A DNA stretch of 22,308 bases, from positions 2,806,444 to 2,828,751 of the forward strand of contig BFEA01000148.1 in the NCBI GenBank assembly GCA_003427395.1. The letters run 5' to 3'. Shown here one piece after another: positions 9,307 through 18,207 of the stretch. The position numbers and the translations under genes are program-made. Origin of the DNA: Chara braunii (taxonomy: Eukaryota > Streptophyta > Charophyceae > Charales > Characeae). A model generated the notes under the pieces. It saw nothing but the letters and a program-made list of their open reading frames with translations, was not told the origin of the DNA and made no database searches. How positions within the stretch are numbered: the stretch's first letter is position 1; each line of letters starts with the position of its first letter.

Positions 9307-9513
9307 TCAATCTCTCACTCTTCTAGCAAGGGATACAAACTCGTTCCTCTCCTCTCGTGTCTGCTCTACCCCTTGATAATTTTGTACATAAAGAGTATAA
9401 GCAATAATAGACTGAGTAGTGATCAAGGGCAACGCAATTCTTTTCAGCCTTCCAATGTAGTCTTCAATCAACTCTCTTTCATTATCATCACTCAATCTTC
9501 TGTTATACCCCAC
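9307..9513 (-). pseudogene. Domain 'E', copy 2, immediately upstream of Gag core
   Basis: An open frame of 68 residues (begins at GTG after a stop; no ATG evident) with RELIEDYIGRLKRIALPLIT, TQSII at residues 33-37 and a terminal FVSLARRVRD. Copy 1 (9569-9859) ends its domain with RVSLARRINN. The gap from the AL motif to VSLARR is 33 residues here and 34 in copy 1, so the two are clear paralogues. After the stop the frame continues with charged RARKKRTRVIEREKEV to the Gag ATG at 9236, as if it were once the N-terminal helical part of Gag. Function unknown; the helical, charged character suggests assembly or a coiled coil, which is inference. Confidence 0.55.
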
Positions 9514-9568
9514 CCCGAATCATAAAATATCGAGTCGGGTCTATAATCTCATAATCAAATTGGATTGC

Positions 9569-9859
9569 TTACAGCCCGTTGTTGATCCTTCTTGCAAGAG
9601 AGACCCGTTTCTGAGAAGTGTGGTATGATACTCTCTCAGTAGTTCTCACTTTCACCACCTTTAATAGAAAGTTTATCTCAGTCTGATCAGTGATAGTTCT
9701 CAAGGCAGAATCTCTCATGCTATCAAACAAAGGCTGCAAAAACTCAAGCTCATCCAGGGTAGAAATATTCCTGTCAGAGATCTGAGAAGTCTCTTCTACC
9801 TTGATTATTCTACCTTCCAACACAACACCTAGTGTCAGCTGTTCACTCAAGTTGGGCAT
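9569..9859 (-). pseudogene. Domain 'E', copy 1
   Basis: A 96-residue ORF with ATG at 9859, only two bases after the TAG that ends the preceding D copy 4 ORF, in another frame. Residues 6-20 (EQLTLGVVLEGRIIK) form an N-terminal strand-like segment; 35-62 are helical and end in the family motif SALRTITDQTEI; 85-91 are RVSLARR. It shares the motif pair and spacing with copy 2 and the N-terminal pair plus AL motif with plus-strand copy 3. The near-overlap with D copy 4 suggests D and E were parts of one polyprotein before small indels. No known domain is recognised. Confidence 0.55.
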
Positions 9860-9861
9860 TG

Positions 9862-10407
9862 CTAATCATCATAAACAATATTCGAAAGGTAGATCTCATG
9901 GTTGACATAATCAGGGATTTCGAATCTGTGTTTAAAGGTACTCAGAAGCAGAGATTTTATCATCACAGTGTGGTCATTTTCCCTTGCTCTACCAATCTCA
10001 GCAATAGCTTCCAGCAGAGGCATCCAATCTCTCATGTCTTCAAATCCCTTAGCAATTGAGAACTCAGGAAGCCTCTCAAATTCTCTTACCCCCACTCCCC
10101 AAGTTACTTTCCTTTTTAACTTCTCTAGCCACTCTTTTGTCCGCTCAAGGCTGACGTACGCTTCTTTTAAATATTCCAAGTAGTCAACCTCCTCCTCCAG
10201 ACTGTCGGAGGAAACCCTCACATCCAAGTTGTCGGAGATCAGGTACTTAACTACCGGAATGTGAAATACTTTATGTCCTTCCCCACAAATCTCATGCCTC
10301 AAAATTACAAAGACATTATCATGCCCTATCACCTCATAAAGTTTGCCCCTCACAGTAGTTATCCTATCTACTGAGAGTATTATTCTTGGGCTCTCTTCAC
10401 TTTCCAT
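9862..10407 (-). pseudogene. Domain 'D', copy 4 (divergent)
   Basis: First ATG at 10407 (the open frame extends to 10431); about 181 residues to TAG at 9862. The core VFVILRHEICGEGHKVFHIP aligns with the D core of the other copies (IxVVLTxF.EG.IxDIR). The C-terminal part VTWGVGVREFERLPEF...FEDMRDWMPLLEAIAEI parallels VEWGVMPVTYKTV in copy 2 and the D/N-x-W-x-x-(L/M) helix of copies 1 and 3. A charged helix (EYLKEAYVSLERTKEWLEKL) lies between. The last 40 residues (DHTVMIKSLLLSTFKHRFEI) are not in the other copies. It overlaps copy 3 by about 30 bases in another frame and touches E copy 1. Function unknown. Confidence 0.5.
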
Positions 10408-10862
10408 GCAAATTTTATCATGGCATACCAATTATCTCTTGATGGGTTGATATCATGTGAGGGAGGAGTTGGGAGTCCATCAAAGATAGTAGATCGAGTA
10501 GATCCAGTGAAGCATATGTTTTCTCTCTCAAGCCTCTCTTTCTCCTTTAATAAAACCTCTTCGACAAATGCCCAGCATCCCCTGTACACTGTATCAACAC
10601 TTCTTTCTTTTGGGACATAGATTCTTACATCATACACATCCAGATCCGTGAAATAGAATGTCAGTATATATAGCCGTTCCTGCTCCCATCCGCTCTCAAC
10701 CATCTCATATCTGACAACCTCATATGGGAACACCTCTCTCTTGCTTAGAGTGTTCAGTGACTTTAGGAGACACTCAACTTTCTTTTGGCTTGGACTTAAA
10801 CCTCTGCCAAATTTCAACCTTCTCTGTCTGATTTCCTCTGCTGAAATCTTTTTAGTTCTCAT
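10380..10862 (-). pseudogene. Domain 'D', copy 3
   Basis: A 160-residue ORF with ATG at 10862. A basic N terminus (MRTKKISAEEIRQRRLKFGR) precedes the domain: a helix, then EVFPYEVV (residues 43-50), the core LYILTFYFTDLDVYDVRIYV (64-83), a Trp-containing helix (CWAFVEEVLLKEKERLERE) and a C-terminal PTPPSHDINPSRDNWYAMIK segment. FPY and the YD[IV]R-x-YV core match copy 2, and the PPxxxx...(D/S)xxW helix matches copy 1. At 160 residues it is the most complete-looking copy, and no frame break is visible inside. Predicted alpha/beta, likely cytoplasmic (no signal or membrane segment). It could be a whole small protein or one domain of a Gag precursor. Confidence 0.55.
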
Positions 10863-10911
10863 GACAACCGATTTTTTTCTCCAACATCAACACCATGTTG
10901 ATAATTGGTAA

Positions 10912-11265
10912 TCAGTTAGTCCCATCACAATAGCTGTTAGATATAGGAGGGATTGAAACAGTCTTATACGTTACTGGCATCACACCCCATTCCACTTTCT
11001 TATTTTGCTTGATCAGATTTGTATTTTCATCATAGATAAATTGGGTCGCAATCTCCCATAGCCAATTAAAGTTTTCACCATCGTTACTGCCTCCTTCTTT
11101 AACGTATGGACGGATATCATAGATATCTCCCTCCAAGAAGTGAGTCAGTACTACACAAATGGTTGAGCCACGAGAGTGATAGCCCCAACAACCCTCATAT
11201 CGGTAGGGAAATATCCCGCTGGATGTGAGTTTAGATAACTCTTTCAGTGCACTGTCGACCAGCAT
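10912..11265 (-). pseudogene. Domain 'D', copy 2
   Basis: A 117-residue ORF with ATG at 11265. It has GIFPYRYEG (residues 17-25), the core ICVVLTHFLEGDIYDIRPYV (36-55), a Trp-rich helix (FNWLWEIATQFI), VEWGVMP and a shortened C terminus at SIPPISNSYCDGTN, where copies 1 and 3 continue with a W..L/M helix. Over the 23-residue core it shares 13 identities with copy 1, which sets these as paralogues. A different frame upstream (11300-11410) reads RYHTGPEERIDIIDW and then LNTLKELKERERQ, probably the missing N-terminal part after frameshifts. So it is a decayed copy. Confidence 0.55.
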
Positions 11266-11905
11266 TTGTCTTGATCTGTCGCTCTCTTTCTTTCAATTCC
11301 TTCAATGTATTGAGGAGCAATATAACATATCTGATATCAAACTCGATTCTCTCCAGTCAATAATATCAATCCTCTCCTCCGGTCCAGTGTGGTACCTCAC
11401 ACAAGGAAGATAAAACTCAGTTAACAATTAAGTTTTTCGAGAGAATAATGACTCAAGAAAAGATTGCAAAATCAGTGTGGAAAAATTTTAAGTTGTCTAT
11501 AGTTCTCCTCGGCAACGGCGAAATCTTTGTCGCACTTTTTCCAGTCGAGCTACTTCAGGCGACCGGGCAAGATTTTTGTTTTGATTGCGATAAATAAAAT
11601 AAATTAAATGATGCAAATCCCTTCCTGTTGTGTGCATCCGGCTTCGAGCGAGACCCTTCAATTACGGTCTTCGCCGACCCCCGGTCTTAGGAATCTTTTT
11701 TTTTATATTCGGAACAGTCGAGAATTGTGCAAATAATAGTCATAAAATTACGTAGTGCTATGCATGCATCAATTATGTCAATCTGATTTTGAGAACTGTG
11801 ACACAATCATCCACGAAAGCAATCATTAGGCAAGAACAATGCAAGACGCAAGACTGACTGACATGCGAAATGACGAAGTCAAATGAATGAGGGAAGAATG
11901 AGAAC
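11266..11905. other. Spacer between D copies 1 and 2
   Basis: The first 150 bases keep minus-strand protein-like pieces in two frames (FYLPCVRYHTGPEERIDIID near 11330-11410; LLNTLKELKERERQ near 11270-11315), probably the N-terminal extension of D copy 2. From about 11420 to 11905 I find no coding signal; it holds a T-run (11695-11704) and mixed unique sequence. Confidence 0.4.
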
Positions 11906-12113
11906 TTATAATAGTCTCAGAAAGTACATATGGATGAGAGCATGACCAGCACCAATCACGAGTCCTGATTCATCCCTCTGAACCTTACACTCGTCTCTTA
12001 CTTTGTTGTCCGTCGTTTGGGCTTCTTGCCATATCTCCGTACTCTCTGAGGTTGTGGCTTCTGAATGTAAAGTCACCTGAAGCCTACTAGTTCCAGACAC
12101 TTCCAGCCAAGTC

Positions 12114-12632
12114 TCATGATGCGGAAATCAACCATAGCGTGGGGAGATACGACTGAGAGAAGATGCCCCTTCTGAGATGTGGGAACGCGGAAGGTCCTGT
12201 CACTGCCTCGTAATCGATCTCTGCAGGCGATATGTATCTCTTGGCCAAGTCCACCAGTCCACCCCAATAAGAGCCGTCAGTAAGATAGTTGGGGACCGGA
12301 GGTTTGGGGTAGTCAGTGAAAAGCTTAGGACCAAAGCTATAGACTAGTTGTGTGTTCCCCTTGAGTCTCTCGGCTTTCCATTGCACATACGCGGCTGCTG
12401 TGGCCCACACTACATCAAAATGAGGGTGTGTCTCGTTCCCCTTCTTCAGGAAGATCCGCAGATCGTTGATTGTACCCTCAACAAACTCAGTGAGAACGAC
12501 GAAGATGGACCGATCTTCGCGCTTGAACCCATCAATCCTGACATACTTGTGGGCGAAGCTCTCTCTGGCAGCGATGAGGTTGAGACTGTTAAAGACCGAC
12601 TGGTCAACTGTAAAGGGATTGATCTCCCTCAT
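12114..12632 (-). pseudogene. Domain 'D', copy 1
   Basis: A 172-residue ORF with ATG at 12632. The domain covers residues about 12-135: HKYVRIDGF, the core IFVVLTEFVEGTINDLRIFL (43-62), a helix with VVWATAAAYVQWKAERL, then YPKPPVPNYLTDGSYWGGLV (109-128) and LAKRYI. The last ~25 residues look like out-of-frame sequence (FSQSYLPTLWLIS), so the true reading probably shifts near 12180. Of the four copies it keeps the core best together with copy 2. Its ATG overlaps the stop of the Gln-rich ORF upstream as ATGA. No known family is recognised; no signal peptide or membrane helix. Confidence 0.55.
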
Positions 12633-12841
12633 ATGCTTGGTAAGTAGCTACACCTCGATAGGAGGGAAAGAGATCGTGCTTGAATACCTTCTGAATACTG
12701 CCCTTGATGCTGTTCTCCAAATGTCGTTTCTGAAAGCTGTTTTCTAGTTGCTGTTCCCGAATGCTGTTTTGATTGCTGTTCGGATTGCTGTTGTGATTGC
12801 TTTTCTGATTGTTGTTCTGCTTGCTGTTCCTGGTTGCTCAT
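12629..12841 (-). CDS. Gln-rich leader ORF before D copy 1
   Basis: ATG at 12841 starts a ~70-residue frame, MSNQEQQAEQQSEKQSQQQS and onward, rich in Gln/Ser and encoded by a degenerate GATTGCTGTTCT-type repeat on the opposite strand. It ends at TGA (12629-12631), overlapping the ATG of D copy 1 by ATGA. A similar but tiny Gln-rich start (MTRGQNQQQARK) follows the primer-binding site at 19.5 kb, so a Gln-rich Gag N terminus may be a family feature. It may equally be only repeat-derived sequence. Confidence 0.3.
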   Translation of the reverse strand: MSNQEQQAEQQSEKQSQQQSEQQSKQHSGTATRKQLSETTFGEQHQGQYSEGIQARSLSLLSRCSYLPSI

Positions 12842-13085
12842 TGATGGCTGACTATAAAAAAAAAACAGAATACCGCTGAGATCGCTAACCGAGCACTGAC
12901 TGAGTGTCAATCAAATGTCGATTAACTGCTTGTTAACTCCTGATTGAGAATTGAATATCACTGATTGATTGCTGATGGAAAAGAAAGGACTAAGTACTGT
13001 TGAGATGTCTGCTGATTGAGTGCTAGCTGAGCACTGTCCGAATGCTGATTATGGATTGATTAAATGCTAGTCAAATGTTGATGAT
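12650..13085. repeat. Cryptically simple DNA, TGCTGATT/TGCTGTTC type
   Basis: Phrases such as GATTGCTGTTC, TGCTGATTGA and GTTGATTGA recur every 11-15 bp with many changes. The left half (12685-12850) is the source of the Gln-rich minus-strand ORF. A related but weaker stretch lies at about 13655-13875 (TGTTGATTGAC, AATGCTGATTAAA, TTGAGGGTTG), so both may be parts of one repeat array split by 13090-13650. Confidence 0.6.
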
Positions 13086-14080
13086 CCGAGTTTGGTCTCT
13101 TGACACCTGTGACACTGATCAAACCGTAGTTTACTGATGAGTGGTTTTGGCGAATCAGCGTCGAGTTCACGGATTGGGGCACCAGAACCCCATGGACGAC
13201 CATTCACCGTCTGGCCTTATCTGTCCCAGTAATAAGGTAATTAAGTCTGAGTAGAGTTGCCTTCGCTGTCCCCTTATCGATACCTGACCAGCAGTTAGTC
13301 TATAAATTATTTAACTGACACAGGGGAAAGAATGTATTCCGCTCTTGACATCCTTTCCTCGACTTGAGTGGTTTGGAGCTCGTGTTGGACTGCAACACAA
13401 CCTAGCCCGGACCCTCTGGATGAGTCACTAACCATCCACTGAATAGCCGCGGCCAGAATGTCCAGCTTGAAAGTCCAGAGTTTTGGCCACCCAGTTACAG
13501 ATCGAATATTAGGTGTCTGAAACTTCTCTGGGAATGCAGCATGGTTTCTAGCCGCTAACTACTGAACACCTGACCAACTTTCTCAGTCCCAGCCCTAGGT
13601 CCGTCCAACCTTCCCTGACGCAGGGGCGTGAGTATGCAGTCAGGTGATGCCCAATGTGTTTTGACTGTTGATTGACTCCAACTGAAAATTGTGAGAAGCC
13701 AAACGACTGAACATTGGTTGAACAAGGACCAGATATCGGTCCAATGCTGATTAAACGTTTATCTGAATGTTGCTTGAGGGTTGTCCAGAGATCTTGTTGG
13801 AGGTTGATTGGAAACCGGTTGAAGAAGCTGATTAAAACTCTTATGAAAATCTCAATTAAAATTCAGATTGAGTACTGAGTCATCAAGGCATAAAGAGAAG
13901 AAACTTTGATCGCTCATGTAAGTTCGCTAAATGATGAGAGATAATGTTGTGCTCCAGTGTGTGGTCATTGTCTCTCTCAGTCTCAAGACTATAGCAGTTG
14001 CTGCCTACTCGTCCCTTATCCCTAAATTGATGATTAAAATCCCTCACTGATCGCCAATCACGACCCTCGTCCTTCATAAA
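13086..14080. other. No gene; unique stretch then weak TGATT repeats
   Basis: From 13090 to 13650 the sequence is unique, with no ORF of interest and no element ends seen. From 13655 to 13875 it returns to TTGATTGA-type cryptic repeats. The last 200 bases before 14081 have no readable plus-strand homology to pol, so the pol similarity begins abruptly at 14081. Confidence 0.5.
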
Positions 14081-14811
14081 CTCGAGGATGAGGATGGACA
14101 AATTGAAGAATTCAAGAAAGCTGTAGAGACTGCTAAAGGTGCAAAGATGGAACTAAAATTTGCATCGACTCACCCTTTTTTAGAAAAATAACCACTAGGT
14201 CAAAAAGAAAATATAAGCCCAAGGGGGTGAAGAAAAACCCAGTCGCAGTCCTAATAGAAAGTAATTATTATGCAGCAATGAAAAATGAGAGGTAGATTAT
14301 TAAAGCATTGAGAGAGTCTGCAAAATTGGGGAATAGGGTCACCAAAGAGAGGTTTGACATGATGAAGATAGACTCGGATCAGTTTATCCTGCCTAAAGAG
14401 AAAGAATATATCTTCAAGATGTGTCAGAAATTCTCTGGTGTCGTTGGTAAACTCGAGGATGAGGATGAACAAATTAAAGCATTCAAGAAAGCTGTAGAGA
14501 CTGCTAAAGGTGGAAAGATGAAACTAAAATTTGCATCGAATCACCCTTTTTTAATAAAATAGTCACTGGGTCAAAAAGAAAATATAAGCCCAAGGGAGTG
14601 AAGAAAAACTCGGTGGCAGTCCTAATAGAAAATGATTATGATACAACAATGAAAAAGGAAAGGGAGATTATTAAAGCATTGAGAGAGTCTGCAAAATTGG
14701 GGAATAGGGTCACCAAATGGAGGTTTGACACGATGAAGATAGGCTCGGATCAGTTTATCCTGCCTAAAGAGAAAGAATAGATCTTCAAAATGTGTCATAA
14801 ATTCTCTAGTG
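14081..14811. repeat. 371-bp tandem duplication inside pol
   Basis: CTCGAGGATGAGGATG at 14081 recurs at 14452, and GTGTCAGAAATTCTCTGGTG at 14421 recurs with two changes at 14792; both offsets are 371 bp. Copy 1 is 14081-14451; copy 2 is 14452 to about 14811, where pol sequence continues. Identity is above 90 percent by eye. As 371 is not a multiple of three, the duplication shifts the frame. Each copy also has its own stops (for example TAG at 14295 and 14777). Confidence 0.9.
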
Positions 14812-15477
14812 CTTTCTCTTTTAATGATGAAGAAAGAGGGCGGTTGAACGTGGACATGATCAAGATGGTCAAGATTTTGATAATTGATCATGTTCCATGG
14901 AATGATAGGCCGACCAAGTATGCCCTGAAGGAAGAAGCAGAAGTTGTAAAATACCTTGACAAGAAGATTGCATCTAATGTTGCTGAAGCTGCTGATGGAC
15001 CATATGCTAACCACTGGTTTTGCTTTTGAAAACCAAGGGGTGGATTAAGATGGATTCAAAATCTTCAGAAACTCAACTCTGTGACGGTACGTGACGCAAG
15101 TAGTCTTCCTAATGCTGATCTACTCTCTGAATCTTTTGCTGGTCGATGCATTTATTCTCTAGTTGATTTGTATTCTGGCTATGAGAACTCATTCAGATGT
15201 GTGTAGTGCCTCAGGGTTGGACTAATGGTGTGGCAGTGATTCAAAGGGATATGATCCAAGTCATGCAAGATATTTCTCATGAAATAACCAGCCCTTTATT
15301 GATGACAATCCTGTAAAAGGACCCCTAGTAAGGGATGAGACCTTGGTCGCAGGTGGAGTCAGAAAATTTATTTGGGAACATGCTGAAGGAGTGAAAATGG
15401 TCCTAGAGAGACTTTAAATATATAACCTGACTGTCAGTGAACCAAAGTTTCTTCTCTTCCAACCAGAAGTAATTATC
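14598..15477 (+). pseudogene. pol: pre-RT linker and reverse transcriptase
   Basis: The linker reads RESAKLGNRVTK, a short DQFILPKEKE, then AFSFNDEERGRL and HVPWNDRPTKY, the FAF...E.G...(H/T)..PW block that precedes RT in many gypsy elements, and DGPYANHWFCF at RT motif 1. After a shift near 15030, LNSVTVRDASSLPNADLLSE and IYSLVDLYSGYE form the motif A region with its catalytic Asp. Motif B is scrambled. Motif C survives as PFIDDNPVKGP with FIDD at 15295-15306, followed by RKFIWEHAEGVKMVLERL and LTVSEPKFLLFQPEVIILGF. Stops at about 15417 and shifts near 15180-15290 inactivate it. Confidence 0.9.
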
Positions 15478-16200
15478 TTGGGCTTCAGATGTTTCTCTAC
15501 GGGTAGGAGTCCTGACCCCAAGAAGATAAACAAGATCTTAAACTGGCTTCTGCCTCTCAAGAGAGTGACAGATGTCAGGAGCTTCTTGGGTGTCTGTATA
15601 TTCTGGAGAATTTTTATTTCTCATTTTGCTATTCTTGCGGAGCCGCTGAGGGAAATGGTAAGGCAAGAGGCTAATTTAGCCTCGAATGATAAAAGACAAG
15701 CCGCTGCTGAAATTGTGCAAGAAAAACTAAGAGATGGTGGTGTAGTGCTGGGAGTGTCATTTTCTGATGATGAGGAGGCAAGACCCTTCATCATCGAGGC
15801 CGATGGAGGACCAGTTGCTCTGGGTGGTGTGCTTATCCAGAAAGATGAAAATGAGAAAGAAAGTTCTCTGAGATTTGAGAGCAGAACTCTCAATTCTACT
15901 AAAAGAGGTTATACCCAACTCAGAAAAGAGCTGCTGGCAATCATCCATAGCCTCAGGTGCTTCAGACACTATGTACGAGGAAGGAGATTCATCCTAAGAA
16001 CTGATGCATCTGTTGTGATTGGTGTCATTAAGAAACACCAACAAGTAGATCCAACAGTCAGCAAGTGGATCGCTTTCATCTGGACGTATGATTTTAAGTT
16101 GGAAAAGATCCCCACTGAGAAGAACAGAGCATATGGTCTAAGTCGTATTGAGTGGAGGAAAGAAGAAGAAGAAGATGTAAATAGAACGATTGCAGAATGA
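15478..16200 (+). pseudogene. pol: RT thumb/connection and RNase H
   Basis: The longest intact piece of the element, 240 residues in the same frame as the FIDD motif. It starts with PDPKKINKILNW and VTDVRSFLGVCIFWRIFI, the KI..I..W..P..V..VR.FLG block after RT. The RNase H part has FIIEADGGPVALGGVLIQ (first acidic position Asp of EADG), KRGYTQLRKELLAIIHSLRC (Glu of KELLA) and RRFILRTDASVV (second Asp), then VSKWIAFIWTYDFKLEKIPT and NRAYGLSR, where relatives have NRADGLSR: the usual Asp is a Tyr (gcx/tat in place of gat). RNase H normally degrades the RNA strand of the cDNA hybrid. An acidic tail EEEEDV follows. Confidence 0.9.
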
Positions 16201-16439
16201 GCCTATGTTGATAATTTTCTTAATGAGAAAAATGATGAGGATTATGAAGCACCACGCTCCTACAAGTGAAGTTTTTGGCCAGAAGAGAGAGACAACTGGG
16301 GAGAGATCCCGAATGCCTATGTTTATGAGTCGATTCTTGGGAAAGAAGAAGAGAATGAACTTAATGATTGGTATACTAAAGTTAATGCAGGAGCAGTGGC
16401 TGCCATGAAATTGGGGAAAACTCTGGTTCAAAGGAAGAA

Positions 16440-17340
16440 GAAGAAGGTGAAAAGAAGGAAGAAGATGTATTTTTAATTTCTGAAGAATATGACGAAGACT
16501 ATCAAGAGATTGGTAAGAAAATGGAAACTGAACAGCTAAAGGAATATTATTGTAAAAATTCAAGGAAGAAATTCAGACTGAAAAGAGGACATCTCTTTGT
16601 GGATGGTAAGGGAGGCCTACCTCCACTGAGAGTGGTCTGTGGTAAAGAGAGACGGTTATAGATATTTGTTTCTCTACATGAAGGGGTTGCTGGTGGCTAC
16701 AGGGCTGCTAAGGCAACCTACTCTAAGAAGGTCAAGCTCTACTTCTGGCCTGACATGAGACACATGATTTTCAGATTTTGTAAATCATGTGTGTTATGCC
16801 AAAAGAGGTCTACCACGAGAATGATTGAACCTCTATTCCCCACAATTCTGGTAGAACCGTGAAACAGAGTTCATTTAGATCTCATCACTATGCCTTTAGG
16901 CAAGGGCGGGATGAGATATATACTAAATATGAGAGATAACTTCTCTGGATATGTTGAGGCAAAAACTCTGAAAAGGAAGATAGCCGAGCAAGTGACTGAT
17001 TGGATAGAAGAAATTTATCTTATGTATCCTTTTATAAGAGAATTTGTCTCGGATCAGAATTCAGAAATGAGATTGTCCGAAGAACTACTCTTAGATTAAG
17101 TGTCAGAATTCGGTATGTGACTACTTACCATCCTCAAGCTAATGCATCTGTTGAAAGAGGTCACAGAACCTTAAAAGATTCATTGGCAGGTGGTGTGAAG
17201 GAAATCTCAGCAACTGGCCAAAAATATTAAGAGTTGTTGTATATGCTGACAACATCACAGTCAAAGAAACTACTGGCTATGCACCATTTACTCTGTGGTA
17301 TGATCGATATGCTACTTTGCCTACAGAGAACATTGTCAAG
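16440..17340 (+). pseudogene. pol: integrase zinc-binding and catalytic core
   Basis: KKFRLKRGHLFVDGKGGLPP precedes an HHCC zinc-binding region: His at 16677-16679, then AGGYRAAKATY where the second His should be (TAC at 16698-16700, one C-to-T change from CAC), FWPDMRHMI, and CVLCQKRS. The DDE core has HLDLITMP (Asp at 16878-16880), VSDQNSEM (Asp at 17052-17054, relatives TDNGSEF) and NASVERGHRTLKDSL (Glu at 17153-17155), a spacing a couple of codons short of DD35E because of an indel near 17090. TVKETTGYAPFTLWYDRYAT follows. A stop at 16862 and several shifts inactivate it. Confidence 0.9.
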
Positions 17341-17399
17341 ACATGATTAAGTCAAGAAAGTGAGAGAGACTATTCTATTTTAGAGCTCCTCCAGATCAG

Positions 17400-17778
17400 A
17401 ATGAGACAAATATCAGAAGTTGATTAGACAGTTATGGATGCTGCAGAGAGAATGACATCCAACAGATTATCAGATGAAGAAAGATGGAACAAGAAAAGAT
17501 ATATAAAAAAAGAGAAACTAAAAGTTGGAGATGTTGTCCTTCTGTTCGACAGTTCCCTTGAGACACAATAGACTAAAAGGTTGGAGCCCAGATGACCTGG
17601 TCCTTACAGAATCACAGGGGAAGCAGAAGACAAAGTTTACGAGATTTCAGAGATGGATGAGTCAAGGCTACATGACATGGTGTCAGGATCAAGACTTCGT
17701 AAGTTCATTTTTAGAGATCCTCATTTGATCCCTACCGTGACCTCAAAGAGTGGGAAGAAAGGTCAGTCCTCCAAGTGA
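17400..17778 (+). pseudogene. pol: integrase C-terminal GPY/F domain
   Basis: MDAAERMTSNRLSDEERWNK and KLKVGDVVLLFDSSLE lead, after a stop and shift near 17570, into PGPYRITGEAEDKVYEISEM and SGSRLRKFIFRDPHL. This is the GPY/F module known from the C terminus of gypsy integrases, thought to help in target or subunit contacts. No chromodomain follows: the frame stops at 17776-17778 after a basic KSGKKGQSSK tail. GTGGGAAGAAAGG at 17751-17763, within the last codons, and ATAGAGAAAAG at 17802-17812 are the nearest polypurine tracts. Confidence 0.85.
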
Positions 17779-18207
17779 GAGGACAGTTCCAAATAATAGA
17801 GAAAAGTACAGTAAAACAATGAGACAGCAATACTGAGTTTTTAGTGAATCGTGATCGTTTTGAATGGTCAATTCAGCATTTCAATTCTCAGCATGTCAGT
17901 TAATTTTTGTTTCAGCCAACAACAAAGTTAGTAAGACTATATCTTTGATTTAATGCTACAGTCGATCCATGAGTCTCAAGTCCCTGAGAGTGAGGAATAA
18001 CTATGAGATACAGTTTTTGTGAGCATTGACGCAGTGTCAAAGATCTGAGAAACTCATGGTTGTGGCACATCAGAAGATATAATCAGTATTATTCTTATGA
18101 TAAAAAGAAAGCATGACGGGCATAAAAGAGTTCAGTTCTGCCTGATTAAGAGTTGTCAGCAGAAGGACTTCGTGTCTTTTGACTAAGTTGCCTGTCCTCA
18201 CTCAAAT

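Larger units (their letters stand above)
14081..17778 (+). pseudogene. pol: Ty3/gypsy-type pol polyprotein, decayed
   Basis: Plus-strand frames give, in order, a pre-RT linker, RT, RNase H, integrase and a GPY/F domain, the Ty3/gypsy (Metaviridae) order. The protease is not seen, and similarity begins at 14081. At least ten stops or shifts break it, so no protein could be made. The style of the RT-RNase H and of the integrase (NASVERGH, TVKETTGYAP, PGPYRI) matches gypsy elements that I associate with charophytes and basidiomycetes. The last codons read KSGKKGQSSK followed by TGA (17776-17778). A likely LTR follows. No Gag lies upstream on this strand; the nearest is inverted at 8626-9236. Confidence 0.9.

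Noticed and set aside
9238-10620. Plus-strand Ser/Leu-rich ORFs opposite D, E and Gag
   Set aside because: Antisense shadows of the minus-strand frames, which carry the repeated motifs and Gag similarity.
14251-15014. Minus-strand ORFs rich in Phe/Leu opposite pol
   Set aside because: Shadows of the plus-strand gypsy linker; the two similar ORFs simply reflect the 371-bp duplication.
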